DNA of 64,000 nt from Halobellus captivus (GTDB taxonomy: Archaea > Halobacteriota > Halobacteria > Halobacteriales > Haloferacaceae), in the NCBI RefSeq assembly GCF_003697845.1, contig NZ_RDQE01000010.1, positions 62,001-126,000 on the forward strand. The letters are read 5' to 3'. Made by a program: the position numbers and the translations under genes. The notes beneath the pieces were generated by a model. That model was not told where the DNA came from, made no database searches, and saw only the letters and a program-made list of their open reading frames with translations. Below are positions 52,458 through 60,947 of this stretch, one piece after another. Within the stretch, counting starts at the first letter, position 1. The number at the start of each line of letters is the position of its first letter.

Positions 52458-53603
52458 TCAGTCCACCCGGAAGCGTTCGACGGCCGTCTCGTCGATCTCG
52501 ATGCCGAGTCCCGGGGCGTCCGGCACGGAGAGCTCTCCTCCGGTGGGGTCGAACGGCTCCGCGAGCAGCTCGTTGCGAAGCGGGTTCTCGCTTCGGTCGA
52601 ACTCGAACAGGATCGGCCGGGTCGACCGGTCGGAGCGCATCGGGTACGAGGGAACGGTGGCGGCGAACTGGATCGCGGCGGCCAGACCGACGGCGCTGTT
52701 CCACACGTGCGGCCGAATTCGGACGTTGTTCGTCGTGGCGAGCCGCGCGAGATACCGGGCTTCGGCGAAACCGCCGCACCGACCGAGGTTCGGTTGGACG
52801 ACGTCCACCACGTTCTCCCGAACTAGGTCGGTGAACTCGAACCGCCCGTGGTGAGCCTCGCCGGCGGCCAACGGGACGTCGATGGCGTCCCGGAGGCGGC
52901 GATAGCCGTCAACGTCCTCGGGGGGGACGGGCTCTTCGATCCACGTCAGGTCGAACTCCTCTATCGCCCGAATCGACTCGAGCGCGTCCGTCGCCGTGTA
53001 GTTCCCGTTGTAGTCGACCATCAACCGGGCGTCGTCGCCGAGGATCTCCCGGGCCGTTCGAACCCGGTGGACGTCGTCCTCGACTGACCGGCCGATCTTG
53101 ATCTTGGCCGCGGTGAATCCCTCCTCGACGGCCCGTTCCATCGGTTCCGCGGGGTCCTGTCCCCACTCGGTGATGTACATGGTCGACGCGTACGGCGTCA
53201 CCGCGTCGTGCGACTGACCCGAGAGCAGTTCACGGACCGGCTTACCGAGCGCCTTCCCACGGAGGTCCCAGAGCGCCACCTCGACGCCGGTCAACGCCGC
53301 CTGCGTGAACGCCTGTCTGCCGAAGTGGTATCCCCCGATCTCGCCGGTGTAGACGGCGTCGGCGAGTGTCTCGGCGTCCCATGGGTCGAGTCCGACGACC
53401 GCGTCGGCGAAAAACTCCTCGATCAACGTCGCGACCGTTCGTGGGGGCGCGAACGCCTCTCCCCAACCAACGGTCCCGTCGTCGGCGGTGACCTTCACCA
53501 ACGTCGCCGTGCGCGTGTCCGTCACTCCTCGCGTTCCGCCGAAGGCTCGTCCCGACCCGAGCGGATGTTCGAGTGGGATCGGCTCGACTGAGACGACTCG
53601 CAT
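52458..53603 (-). CDS. Enolase-superfamily sugar-acid dehydratase / cycloisomerase (mandelate-racemase group)
   Basis: The start at the ATG at 53603 gives 381 residues. The mandelate-racemase-type active site is seen: K167-x-K169, metal ligands D197, E223 and E249 with the exact 26-residue spacings, and the base H299 in R-P-H-V-W. The Asp that normally partners the His is N272 (V-V-Q-P-N), a notable change. Likely roles are aldarate/aldonate dehydratase or aldarolactone cycloisomerase, fitting the step after uronate dehydrogenase. It diverges from the MBL gene across 140 bases. A TATA (53627-53634, minus strand) supports the start. Confidence 0.86.
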   Translation of the reverse strand: MRVVSVEPIPLEHPLGSGRAFGGTRGVTDTRTATLVKVTADDGTVGWGEAFAPPRTVATLIEEFFADAVVGLDPWDAETLADAVYTGEIGGYHFGRQAFTQAALTGVEVALWDLRGKALGKPVRELLSGQSHDAVTPYASTMYITEWGQDPAEPMERAVEEGFTAAKIKIGRSVEDDVHRVRTAREILGDDARLMVDYNGNYTATDALESIRAIEEFDLTWIEEPVPPEDVDGYRRLRDAIDVPLAAGEAHHGRFEFTDLVRENVVDVVQPNLGRCGGFAEARYLARLATTNNVRIRPHVWNSAVGLAAAIQFAATVPSYPMRSDRSTRPILFEFDRSENPLRNELLAEPFDPTGGELSVPDAPGLGIEIDETAVERFRVD

Positions 53604-53626
53604 ACACGGGAGACGGACGCGCGTTG

Positions 53627-53634
53627 CAAATACT
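53627..53634 (-). promoter_or_regulatory. TATA element for the enolase-superfamily gene
   Basis: Minus-strand agtatttg is centred about 27 bases before the ATG at 53603. It lies in the 140-base divergent spacer with the MBL gene. Confidence 0.6.
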
Positions 53635-53710
53635 TTTTGGAGCCGTTTCTCCGGAGCGACATAGGAGGAAGGCACCGATCCTAGAGTATGTCCCGTCGAT
53701 GTCGGCGAGC

Positions 53711-53718
53711 GATTTTAG
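53711..53718 (+). promoter_or_regulatory. TATA element for the UlaG-like gene
   Basis: gattttag is centred about 29 bases before the ATG at 53744, which favours that start over the ATG at 53699. Confidence 0.5.
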
Positions 53719-53743
53719 TGCGCGAGGGTCGAAGCGATCCGTC

Positions 53744-54601
53744 ATGGTCACGTCGACGTGGACCGACTGGTTCGTCCGGGACGAGGTCGAAGCAACCGAT
53801 CCGGACGGACTCTCGATATGGTATCTCGGGTGTAACGGGTTCGTTCTACGGACGGACGAGGCGACGGTGTACGTCGACCCGTACTTCGGTACGGGCGGAC
53901 ATCGTCGGTACGCAGTCCGGATGTGCCCGGTACCGATGGATCCCGTGGACGCGACACGGTGCGATGCGGTTCTGGTCACGCACGGACACGTCGACCACCT
54001 TCATCCTCCGTCGTATCGACCTCTCCTCGATCTGGGTGCGGATCTCTACGCTCCGAGTGGCGCACTGGAAGACCCCAGCTACGGGAACGATCTGCGAATA
54101 CCCTCTGGACAGTGTCAACCCGTCTCCGTCGGGATGGAGTTCGAGATCGGTGACCTCCGGGTGTCCGTTCGTGGAGCCGACGACCCGGACGCAGTGGATC
54201 CGGTTTCGTACGTGATCGAGTACGGGGACAACGTCTTCTTTCATGGTGGTGATAGCGGACCGTGCGAGGAGTTCTCCGCCGTCGGCACGGAATTCGACGT
54301 CGACCTAGGTGCGCTCGCGTTCGGTTCGGCGGGCCTGGTCTACGACGGCGAAACCGCGACCTCGGAGCGCACACGCTGGTACATGGACGAGAACGAGATC
54401 GTGGAGGCCGCAAACCAGTTGCGGCTCGACCGGCTGTTGCCGACCCACTGGAACATGTGGAAGGGGGCGGAGGCCGATCCGTCGCCTCTCCATGACCACG
54501 CGAGCTCGTTTCGCTACCCGCACGTCGTTGAGGTCGGGAGAACGGGGGATCGATTCGAACTCGAACGGCCGGGTGTACGTCCGCCCGTATTCGCAGAGTA
54601 G
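53744..54601 (+). CDS. UlaG-like metallo-beta-lactamase-fold hydrolase
   Basis: The 285-residue protein carries H80-x-H82-x-D84-H85 (T-H-G-H-V-D-H) and a later F-F-H-G-G-D-S-G metal segment near residue 166. Near the C-terminus, L-P-T-H-W-N-M-W gives the last ligand. UlaG, the L-ascorbate-6-phosphate lactonase, has this overall fold. In this island an aldarolactone or sugar-lactone hydrolase is a plausible role. The ATG at 53699 would add 15 residues. Confidence 0.8.
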   Translation: MVTSTWTDWFVRDEVEATDPDGLSIWYLGCNGFVLRTDEATVYVDPYFGTGGHRRYAVRMCPVPMDPVDATRCDAVLVTHGHVDHLHPPSYRPLLDLGADLYAPSGALEDPSYGNDLRIPSGQCQPVSVGMEFEIGDLRVSVRGADDPDAVDPVSYVIEYGDNVFFHGGDSGPCEEFSAVGTEFDVDLGALAFGSAGLVYDGETATSERTRWYMDENEIVEAANQLRLDRLLPTHWNMWKGAEADPSPLHDHASSFRYPHVVEVGRTGDRFELERPGVRPPVFAE

Positions 54602-54657
54602 CGTCGGCCGTCCGGTGAACGATCGGTTTTTTTTCCTTTCGAATGGGAACGGTGCAC

Positions 54658-55743
54658 ATGAGTTCACGAACATCGACAGAGACCAGTCCCCAGATCACCG
54701 TCGGCTTCCGAACGCGCTCCATCTCGGACGAACGCCTTCGATTCATCCGACAGGTCGGCGCGACCGACGTCTATCTCGATCACTCATCCCTCGACGAGGA
54801 GCCGGACGAGTTCATCGATAACACCGGTGAGAACGACACGCTGGTGATCGACGAAGACGTGATCCCCTCCGCCGAGGAGCTGATCGAGGCCAAAGAGCGG
54901 GTCGAAGCGCACGGCCTTCGACTCGCGGGCGTTCACTCCCTCCCTCACTCGATCTACGGGCCGATAATGCTCGGGACGGAGCGCGCGGACGAACGGATCG
55001 AACTGATCGCACAGCTGATCCGAAACATCGGCGAGGCCGGGATCCCGATCCTGGGTTACCAATGGAACCCACGGGGACTGGTCCCGATGCGAACCCGACC
55101 CGACAGGCCGATCCGCGGGGGAGCGGAGGCGACCGAGTTCGACCTGACCGACCTTGAGGATCCCTTCGAGGTGGCCGAGACGGTCGACCGAGAGTATTCC
55201 GAAGCGGAGTTCTGGGAGAACTACGAGCGGTTCGTCGAAGCCGTCGTTCCGGTCGCCGAGGAGGCCGACGTCCGGCTCGCCCTCCATCCCGTCGATCCGC
55301 CGGGGATCGAGCAACTGGGCGGGATCCCCCGACTCTTCCGTAACGTCGAGAACTTCGAGCGCGCGATGGACATCGTCCCGAGCTACCACCACGGACTCAA
55401 GCTCTGTCTGGGTTGCTTCTCCCAGCTCGGCGAGGACATCCCGGCACTGATCCGCCGGTTCGGCGAGCGCGACCAGATCGTGTTCGTCCACTTCCGTGAT
55501 GTGGAGGGAACCGTCCCGTCGTTTCACGAGACGTTCGTTGACGAGGGTAACTTCGACGAGTTCGAGGCGATGGAAGCGCTGGTCGACATCGGATTCTCCG
55601 GCTCCGTGCTCCCCGACCACGTCCCGAAGATCGAGGGGGACTCCCAGTGGAGACACCGCGCAAACGCGTTTACCGCTGGCTACCTCAAGGGAGTGATCAA
55701 CAGCACTCTCAGAGCCCGTTCCGGAACCCTCCGCGAGACGTAA
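54658..55743 (+). CDS. Mannonate-dehydratase-like (UxuA-type) TIM barrel
   Basis: The ATG at 54658 gives 361 residues; an in-frame ATG at 54643 would add five. The metal and active-site segments of UxuA are visible in order: L-A-L-H-P-V-D-P-P-G near residue 207, L-C-L-G-C-F near 250, V-H-F-R-D-V-E-G near 280 and L-P-D-H-V-P-K near 320. UxuA converts D-mannonate to 2-keto-3-deoxygluconate. No mannonate reductase is next to it, so a related sugar acid may be the substrate. A T-run at 54627-54634 precedes it at TATA distance. Confidence 0.84.
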   Translation: MSSRTSTETSPQITVGFRTRSISDERLRFIRQVGATDVYLDHSSLDEEPDEFIDNTGENDTLVIDEDVIPSAEELIEAKERVEAHGLRLAGVHSLPHSIYGPIMLGTERADERIELIAQLIRNIGEAGIPILGYQWNPRGLVPMRTRPDRPIRGGAEATEFDLTDLEDPFEVAETVDREYSEAEFWENYERFVEAVVPVAEEADVRLALHPVDPPGIEQLGGIPRLFRNVENFERAMDIVPSYHHGLKLCLGCFSQLGEDIPALIRRFGERDQIVFVHFRDVEGTVPSFHETFVDEGNFDEFEAMEALVDIGFSGSVLPDHVPKIEGDSQWRHRANAFTAGYLKGVINSTLRARSGTLRET

Positions 55744-55758
55744 CCGGGAGGCGCTTGA

Positions 55759-55784
55759 GGCTCAAGGCCCAAAGGACTTGAGCC
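55759..55784 (+). terminator. Hairpin after the UxuA-like gene
   Basis: Perfect 8-base arms ggctcaag (55759-55766) and cttgagcc (55777-55784) with a 10-base loop lie 16 bases after the stop. No T-run follows directly, so a terminator role is only suggested by position. Confidence 0.45.
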
Positions 55785-56387
55785 AGTCGTGCCGTCTCGG
55801 ATAGACCAGCAGATGAAGCGTGACTAGCTCACATGTGACCAGACTTAATTTATATATTATTTCTAATATATATTGTGTAGTACCTAGTTTCATATATATT
55901 CTGGACGGTTTCTCGTAATGGCTCTGGATCCCTCACCAGAGCAAGTAGATCGGAATTAGACCACACGATCACCGGAAAAATCTGCGATAAATTCGACGTT
56001 CTACGAGTCTCTCGGTAGTATTTTCGTAATAAGGAGATATTTGACAAAATCGGAGAAGAGATCACGTTCGCGGTCGATCCCTATCGATCGGTATCGTACT
56101 CATCGACGGAATCAGCTCCGAATCCTCTGATATCGAGGAATGATGCGATCTCTCGCCGAACACCGTTGTAGCACTTCCTCTCGGACTGATCTTGAGACTC
56201 CCCCAAACTATAGATCCAAATATATAAAATAAAAATATAGTATATTTAAAAGGTAATTTCGAAATGGATTCACTCGTGGGATCGGTTCAGGTCTCTCTAC
56301 GAACCGACGCCAGTGCGGTCTCATATCGATCCTTCACGAACCCATCCGCCCTTCGACGAATGCTTCCGCCCGATCGCCGGACCGTTG

Positions 56388-56395
56388 GTTTAAGG
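56388..56395 (+). promoter_or_regulatory. TATA element for the malate/lactate dehydrogenase homologue
   Basis: gtttaagg is centred about 29 bases before the ATG at 56421. Confidence 0.5.
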
Positions 56396-56420
56396 GATCG
56401 ACCGTCCATCCCGGATCCAC

Positions 56421-57377
56421 ATGGAAGTCGCTTTCATCGGAGGCGCGGGAACCGTCGGTGCGACCGCCGCGTACACGCTCGCGGTCGAACGGCCGTCCGT
56501 CGACGTCACGCTCGTCGACGTCGAGGAGGACGCCGCGGAGGGACACGGCATCGGGATCCGTCACGCGCGGACGCTCGGGTCGCTCCCGCAGTTCGGCGAC
56601 GCGAACGACCTCGGTAGCGTGTCGGCGAAGCCGTCATCGGCGGCGGGGCTCGCGACCGCGGACGTCGCCGTCGTGACCGCGAGCGTGCCGCGACCCGGAT
56701 CGTCGGCGAAGCGCGGCGGCCGCCTCGAGTTCCTCGACCGGAACCTCGAGCTCGCGGAGTCGATCGCGGGGACGCTGCGCGAGCGCGAGCCGCTCCCCGT
56801 GATCGTCGTCAGCAACCCCATGGACCGCATCACCCAGCGGATCTGGCGCGAGACGGGCTGGGACCGCGATCGGTTCCTGGGGTACTCGCTCTCGGAGACC
56901 GGCCGAACGGCCGACCGGATCGCGAGCATCCGCGACGTGCCCGCGGAGGACGTCTACTGTCCGGTCGGGGGCGAACACGGCGAGAACGTGGTGCCCTTCT
57001 TCTCGCGGCTGACCGTCGACGGCGAGCCGACGACGCTGACCGAGGCGGAGAAACGCGACGTGCGCGACTACGTCCGCGACGTCCCGTACGACGTCATCGA
57101 GCTCCGCGGGGCCGAGGAGACCTCGCGCTGGGTGACCGGACAGGGCGTCGTCCGTCTGGTGTGTGCCGTCCTCGACGACGGGCTCGACGACCCCGACCAT
57201 CCGATAGCCGCCTCGGTCCCGCTCGACGGCGAGTACGGGATCGAGGACGCGTGCGTGAGCGTCCCGGTCGAGGTGGGTCGCACGGGCGTTCGACGCGTCA
57301 TCGAGTGGGACCTCCCCGAGGAGGAGCTCGAGGGGCTCCGGGCGGCGGCCGAGTCGGTCGCGGCCGATCCCGAGTGA
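56421..57377 (+). CDS. Malate/lactate dehydrogenase family protein, atypical
   Basis: The 318-residue protein begins with the NAD motif I-G-G-A-G-T-V-G. It keeps the catalytic His in G-E-H-G-E-N-V-V-P (about residue 183) and the arginine loop (P-R-P-G-S-S-A-K-R-G). The Asp that normally pairs with that His is Glu, in L-S-E-T-G-R instead of L-D-S-x-R. The usual N-P-V-D is N-P-M-D-R. It may be a paralogue with changed substrate, perhaps a hydroxy acid. Haloarchaea usually have one conventional malate dehydrogenase elsewhere. The MFS gene is convergent. Confidence 0.82.
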   Translation: MEVAFIGGAGTVGATAAYTLAVERPSVDVTLVDVEEDAAEGHGIGIRHARTLGSLPQFGDANDLGSVSAKPSSAAGLATADVAVVTASVPRPGSSAKRGGRLEFLDRNLELAESIAGTLREREPLPVIVVSNPMDRITQRIWRETGWDRDRFLGYSLSETGRTADRIASIRDVPAEDVYCPVGGEHGENVVPFFSRLTVDGEPTTLTEAEKRDVRDYVRDVPYDVIELRGAEETSRWVTGQGVVRLVCAVLDDGLDDPDHPIAASVPLDGEYGIEDACVSVPVEVGRTGVRRVIEWDLPEEELEGLRAAAESVAADPE

Positions 57378-57425
57378 TCGACCCCGAGTGACGGACGATC
57401 GTTCGGGCGTCGGAGAGCCGACGGA

Positions 57426-58598
57426 TCAGTACCCCAGATCCAGCGCGTAGTTCACGATCACCGCGAGCAGGACGGCCGCCAACAACGACGCGAGAACTAG
57501 GAACGCGGCCGCCCACCCGAACGTATCGGCGAGGAATCCGGTGATCACCGACCCCAGCGCGCTGACCACCAGATAGACGGTCCGAACGAGACCGAAACCG
57601 ACCCCCTGTTCGCGCTCGGACAGCTCGTCCATGAACCGCGGCTCGACGGTCACGGCCATGCCCAGGCCGACGCCGATGAGGACGAGGGCGGCCACGATAC
57701 CGGGGAGGCCGGGACCGACGACGAAAAGCGCCATGCCGGCGACGCTCGTGGCGAGGCTGACGGCGACGCCGACGTCTCGGGGGTACCGGTCGGAGATCGC
57801 GCCGAGTCCGGGTTTCGCGGCCGCCTGGACGACGAAGTACGACGAGAAGACGAGGCCGGCGGCCGTGGAGGACATCCCGCGGTAGTCGATGAGGAACGTC
57901 GGCAGGAACGAGGCCGTCCCCTGCCAGACGAACGCCCCGGCCGACGCGATGACGGCCGTGAACACGATCGGCGGGCGGGAGAGCAGTTCGATCACGGGAC
58001 CGATCCGGACCCGGTCGCGCATCGGCTCGTCCGGACGCTGGGGTTCGGTCGGCTTCACCCGCCACGCGAACAGCACGAAGACGGGAAGGGTGACCGCCGT
58101 CCCGATCGCGACGGCGGGCCGCCAGCCGTATCGCGTCCCGATCCACGCCGCGGCGATCGGCGCGATCAGCCCTCCGGCGGGCGCACCGATCGTGTGGATC
58201 CCGATCGCGGTGCCGATGTTGTCGTACGTCCGAGACAGGAGCGTCGTCGCGGTGCTGTAGTGGAGTCCCGCGAACGCGCCGAGAACGACCACGCTGACGA
58301 CGAAGACGGCGTACACCGGCGAGACCGCGACGAGGAAGCTCATCACGCCCGTGCCGCCGATGGCGAGGAGGATGATCCGTCGTTCGCCGAACCGGTCGCC
58401 GAGGATCCCGCTGGGAAACTGCGACAGCGCGTACGACGTCCACATGCCGGTGAGCGCGAGACCGATGACGGTGTTCGAGATGGCGAAGCTCTCGGTGATC
58501 TGCGGGACCACGGGACTGATCGCCAGCCGCCCGACCATCGTCGCGAAGAACGCGAAGGTGCAAAGCGTCAGGACGGTGTGTCTGTAGCGCCAGCCCAT
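57426..58598 (-). CDS. MFS transporter
   Basis: The 390-residue protein has about twelve hydrophobic helices. The family motif appears between helices 2 and 3 (G-I-L-G-D-R-F-G-E-R-R) near residue 64-74, and a weaker copy (G-A-I-S-D-R-Y-P-R) in the second half. An E/R-rich loop (about 195-215) separates the halves. Substrate and direction cannot be inferred. It may take up an organic acid, given the neighbours. Confidence 0.88.
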   Translation of the reverse strand: MGWRYRHTVLTLCTFAFFATMVGRLAISPVVPQITESFAISNTVIGLALTGMWTSYALSQFPSGILGDRFGERRIILLAIGGTGVMSFLVAVSPVYAVFVVSVVVLGAFAGLHYSTATTLLSRTYDNIGTAIGIHTIGAPAGGLIAPIAAAWIGTRYGWRPAVAIGTAVTLPVFVLFAWRVKPTEPQRPDEPMRDRVRIGPVIELLSRPPIVFTAVIASAGAFVWQGTASFLPTFLIDYRGMSSTAAGLVFSSYFVVQAAAKPGLGAISDRYPRDVGVAVSLATSVAGMALFVVGPGLPGIVAALVLIGVGLGMAVTVEPRFMDELSEREQGVGFGLVRTVYLVVSALGSVITGFLADTFGWAAAFLVLASLLAAVLLAVIVNYALDLGY

Positions 58599-58694
58599 GC
58601 TATGTGGGGGGCTTCCGCGGATACGCCGGGCCCGTCCGGCCGGCCGTCGCTGCCGGACCGACGGGGACGGGATGTGACCGCATCGCCGGGTGAA

Positions 58695-59126
58695 TCAGGC
58701 GGTTTTGACGTGCATCACGGCGCGATCGGTTCCCAACAGCACCGACTGCGCGACGCTTCCGAACACCGCCTTGCCGACCGGGCTCCGCTTCCGCCCGCCG
58801 ATGACGACGAGGTCGGCGTCGATCTCGTCGGCCTCCGCGAGGATCTCGTCCGTGGTGTCGCCGTGTCGTCTGACCGTGGTCACGGACACGCCCGCGTCCG
58901 CGAGGCGTCGACGCGCGGTGTTAACGGCCTCGGGGAGGTCGTCGGGGTCGTACACCTCGTCCGAGTCGACCGTGCCGCTCTCCGGGCCGGTCACGCTGAA
59001 CTCCTCGAAGACGTTGAGCAGCGTCACCTCGACGTTCGAACCGGCGGCCGGAAGGGACGTCACCGCCTCCGCGATCCGTTCCGGCGCTTCCATCTCCGTA
59101 TCGATAGCGACCAGGACGCGATACAT
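58695..59126 (-). CDS. Universal stress protein (UspA family)
   Basis: The 143-residue protein starts Y-R-V-L-V-A-I-D-T-E and has the ATP-binding motif in V-I-G-G-R-K-R-S-P-V-G-K near residue 112, followed by G-S-V-A-Q-S-V-L-L. This is a classical single-domain UspA. The start is the ATG at 59126. It lies near the MFS gene on the same strand, 96 bases apart. Confidence 0.88.
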   Translation of the reverse strand: MYRVLVAIDTEMEAPERIAEAVTSLPAAGSNVEVTLLNVFEEFSVTGPESGTVDSDEVYDPDDLPEAVNTARRRLADAGVSVTTVRRHGDTTDEILAEADEIDADLVVIGGRKRSPVGKAVFGSVAQSVLLGTDRAVMHVKTA

Positions 59127-59256
59127 GTGCGTGGTTCCACCGTACGGCTACTTTAATCTGTGTGTCGCCGTCGCCGAAACGCGTGTCCTCCCACTGCGAA
59201 ACACGCGTCGCCGTCACCTGGCGGGTTTTTGTCCCCGCCGCCCCAACGGTTGAGCG

Positions 59257-60087
59257 ATGCCAACGCCACCGACACCCGACGGCGGACGAGCCGAGGGGGA
59301 GACCCCGAAACCGATGACGCTGTACCGACTCCACGGCTGCCCGTACTGCGAGCGGATCGTTCGATGGCTCGAGGGACACGGGATCGAGTACCGATCCGTC
59401 TTCGTGGCGGGCGAGCACAGCCGTCGCGACGAGGTCGCTCGCGTGTCCGGAACGCGGGCGGTTCCGTTGCTCATCGATCCCGCGACCGGGGTCACGATGC
59501 CGGAAAGCGGGAACATCCTCGAGTACCTCGTTCGGACGTACGGCGAGGAGGGGGACACCGCGGCGTTCGACGAGCTCACGGTCACGGAGTTCGGCGACTC
59601 GGATCACCCGACGGTCGGGGAGACGGCACCGGCGTTCACCCGGCCGCTCGTCACCGACGAGTCGTGGTCGAACGTCGCCCTGTCGGAGCTCGTTGACGAC
59701 GCAGGATCGGTGCTTCTGGTCTTCTACCCTCTGAACTGGGGCGGGAAGTCGATGTTCTGGTGGAAGGAGATTCAGCGGCGTGGATGGGGCGGCGACGATC
59801 TGTCGGTGGTCGGGGTCGGGATCGGACAGCCGTTCGACCACCAGCGGTTCATCGAAGGTCGGGAGCTCCCGTACCCGCTCTACTCCGATCCGGGTAACGG
59901 CGTCGCCGAGGCGTACGACGTCGTCCACGAACTCGACGGGATGGAGGGGATCGCGGAGCCGCGGCCGGCGACGTTCCTGGTCGGCGCGGACCGGACGGTC
60001 GAGCACGTCTGGGTCGCCGACGAGTGGCCCGAAACCCCGCCGTACGACGAGATCGAGTCGGCGCTTCCGACCGGATCGTCCGAGTAG
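59257..60087 (+). CDS. Glutaredoxin/GST-N domain fused to a Cys-less peroxiredoxin-like domain
   Basis: The 276-residue protein has a glutaredoxin/GST-N fold with C28-P-Y-C31 (about 20-95) and a thioredoxin-like redoxin domain (about 115-265). At the peroxidatic position (usually P-x3-T/S-x2-C) the sequence is F-Y-P-L-N-W-G-G-K-S-M-F-W, with no cysteine. The second domain therefore probably cannot act as a peroxidase. The T-run at about 59225-59229 is at TATA distance. The physiological role is unknown; the first domain likely handles a thiol. Confidence 0.8.
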   Translation: MPTPPTPDGGRAEGETPKPMTLYRLHGCPYCERIVRWLEGHGIEYRSVFVAGEHSRRDEVARVSGTRAVPLLIDPATGVTMPESGNILEYLVRTYGEEGDTAAFDELTVTEFGDSDHPTVGETAPAFTRPLVTDESWSNVALSELVDDAGSVLLVFYPLNWGGKSMFWWKEIQRRGWGGDDLSVVGVGIGQPFDHQRFIEGRELPYPLYSDPGNGVAEAYDVVHELDGMEGIAEPRPATFLVGADRTVEHVWVADEWPETPPYDEIESALPTGSSE

Positions 60088-60158
60088 CACGCGGTTCGCC
60101 GGCGTCCGATCGGACGGCTCGCCGGGCTCCGACGGGTGCTCTCTCGTCGAACACGGAT

Positions 60159-60947
60159 TCACTCGTCGGTCGTCGACGCCTCGACCGCCTCGTCGTATAT
60201 CGAGAGGGCGCGCTCGTTCCGCTCCAGCAGGTACGCGGTGTCCTTCCCCAGGATCTGGAAGTCGAACCCCTGATCGACCCGTTCCGGCGCGTCGTCCGGA
60301 CGGACGGTAAGCGTTCCCACGGGAATTCCGGCCGCGTGTGCCGCCTCGACGATGCGGTCCATCGCGTCGAGGAACCGTTCGTGCTCCCACTGTCCGAACA
60401 CGTCCAGTGCGCCGGAGAGGTCGGCCGGGCCGGCGAACAGGGCGTCTATCCCGTCCACGTCGGCTATCTCCTCGACGTTCTCGAGACCCTCCACCGTCTC
60501 GATCTGCGCGATCGTCACGAACGTCTCCTCCGCGTTCTCGACGTACGACCGGAAGTCGGCCCCGTAGTCGGACGCGCGCCCGGACGCGATCCCGCGTCTG
60601 CCGCGAGGCGGATACCGCAGCGACTCCACCAGCGACTCGGCCTGCTCGGCGGTGTCGATCATCGGGACCATCACCCCGGAGACCCCGACGTCGAGCACGC
60701 GCTTGAGGTACACCGGATCGTTCCAGGGGACGCGGATCACGGTGCCGCTCTCGCCGGGAGCCGCCTCGATGGCTCGGTGCATGTCCTCGACGGTCTCGAG
60801 CGTCGTCGTCGTGTGTTCGGTGTCGACCAGGACGAAGTCGAAGGGGTTCGCCGCGCTCACCTCCGCGACCGTCGGGCTCCCGATAGAGACCCACGTCGCG
60901 GAGAGGAAGCGCTGCTCCTCGAACGCCGTCTTCAGGTTCTCGCTCAT
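60159..60947 (-). CDS. HpcH/HpaI-family aldolase
   Basis: The 262-residue protein starts at the ATG at 60947. Seen are F-V-L-V-D-T-E-H-T near residue 38, the catalytic Arg in P-P-R-G-R-R-G near 113, metal ligand E in I-A-Q-I-E-T near 142, and D in G-P-A-D-L-S near 170. Family members cleave 2-keto-3-deoxy acids such as 5-keto-4-deoxyglucarate (GarL) or 2-keto-3-deoxyrhamnonate. It is 5 kb from the uronate island and could act on a side route. The exact substrate is undetermined. Confidence 0.87.
   Translation of the reverse strand: MSENLKTAFEEQRFLSATWVSIGSPTVAEVSAANPFDFVLVDTEHTTTTLETVEDMHRAIEAAPGESGTVIRVPWNDPVYLKRVLDVGVSGVMVPMIDTAEQAESLVESLRYPPRGRRGIASGRASDYGADFRSYVENAEETFVTIAQIETVEGLENVEEIADVDGIDALFAGPADLSGALDVFGQWEHERFLDAMDRIVEAAHAAGIPVGTLTVRPDDAPERVDQGFDFQILGKDTAYLLERNERALSIYDEAVEASTTDE

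Larger units (their letters stand above)
55744..56420. other. AT-rich gene-free spacer (677 bases)
   Basis: No supportable gene is seen; a possible 71-codon minus-strand frame (55850-56065) has atypical composition and no recognised homology. The region is strongly AT-rich around 55850-55900 and 56220-56260. It closes the catabolic island on the 3' side and holds the promoter of the next gene. Confidence 0.6.

Noticed and set aside
55850-56065. 71-codon minus-strand frame in the AT-rich spacer
   Set aside because: Composition and amino-acid make-up are unlike the acidic proteins of the window, and no homology or promoter is recognised.
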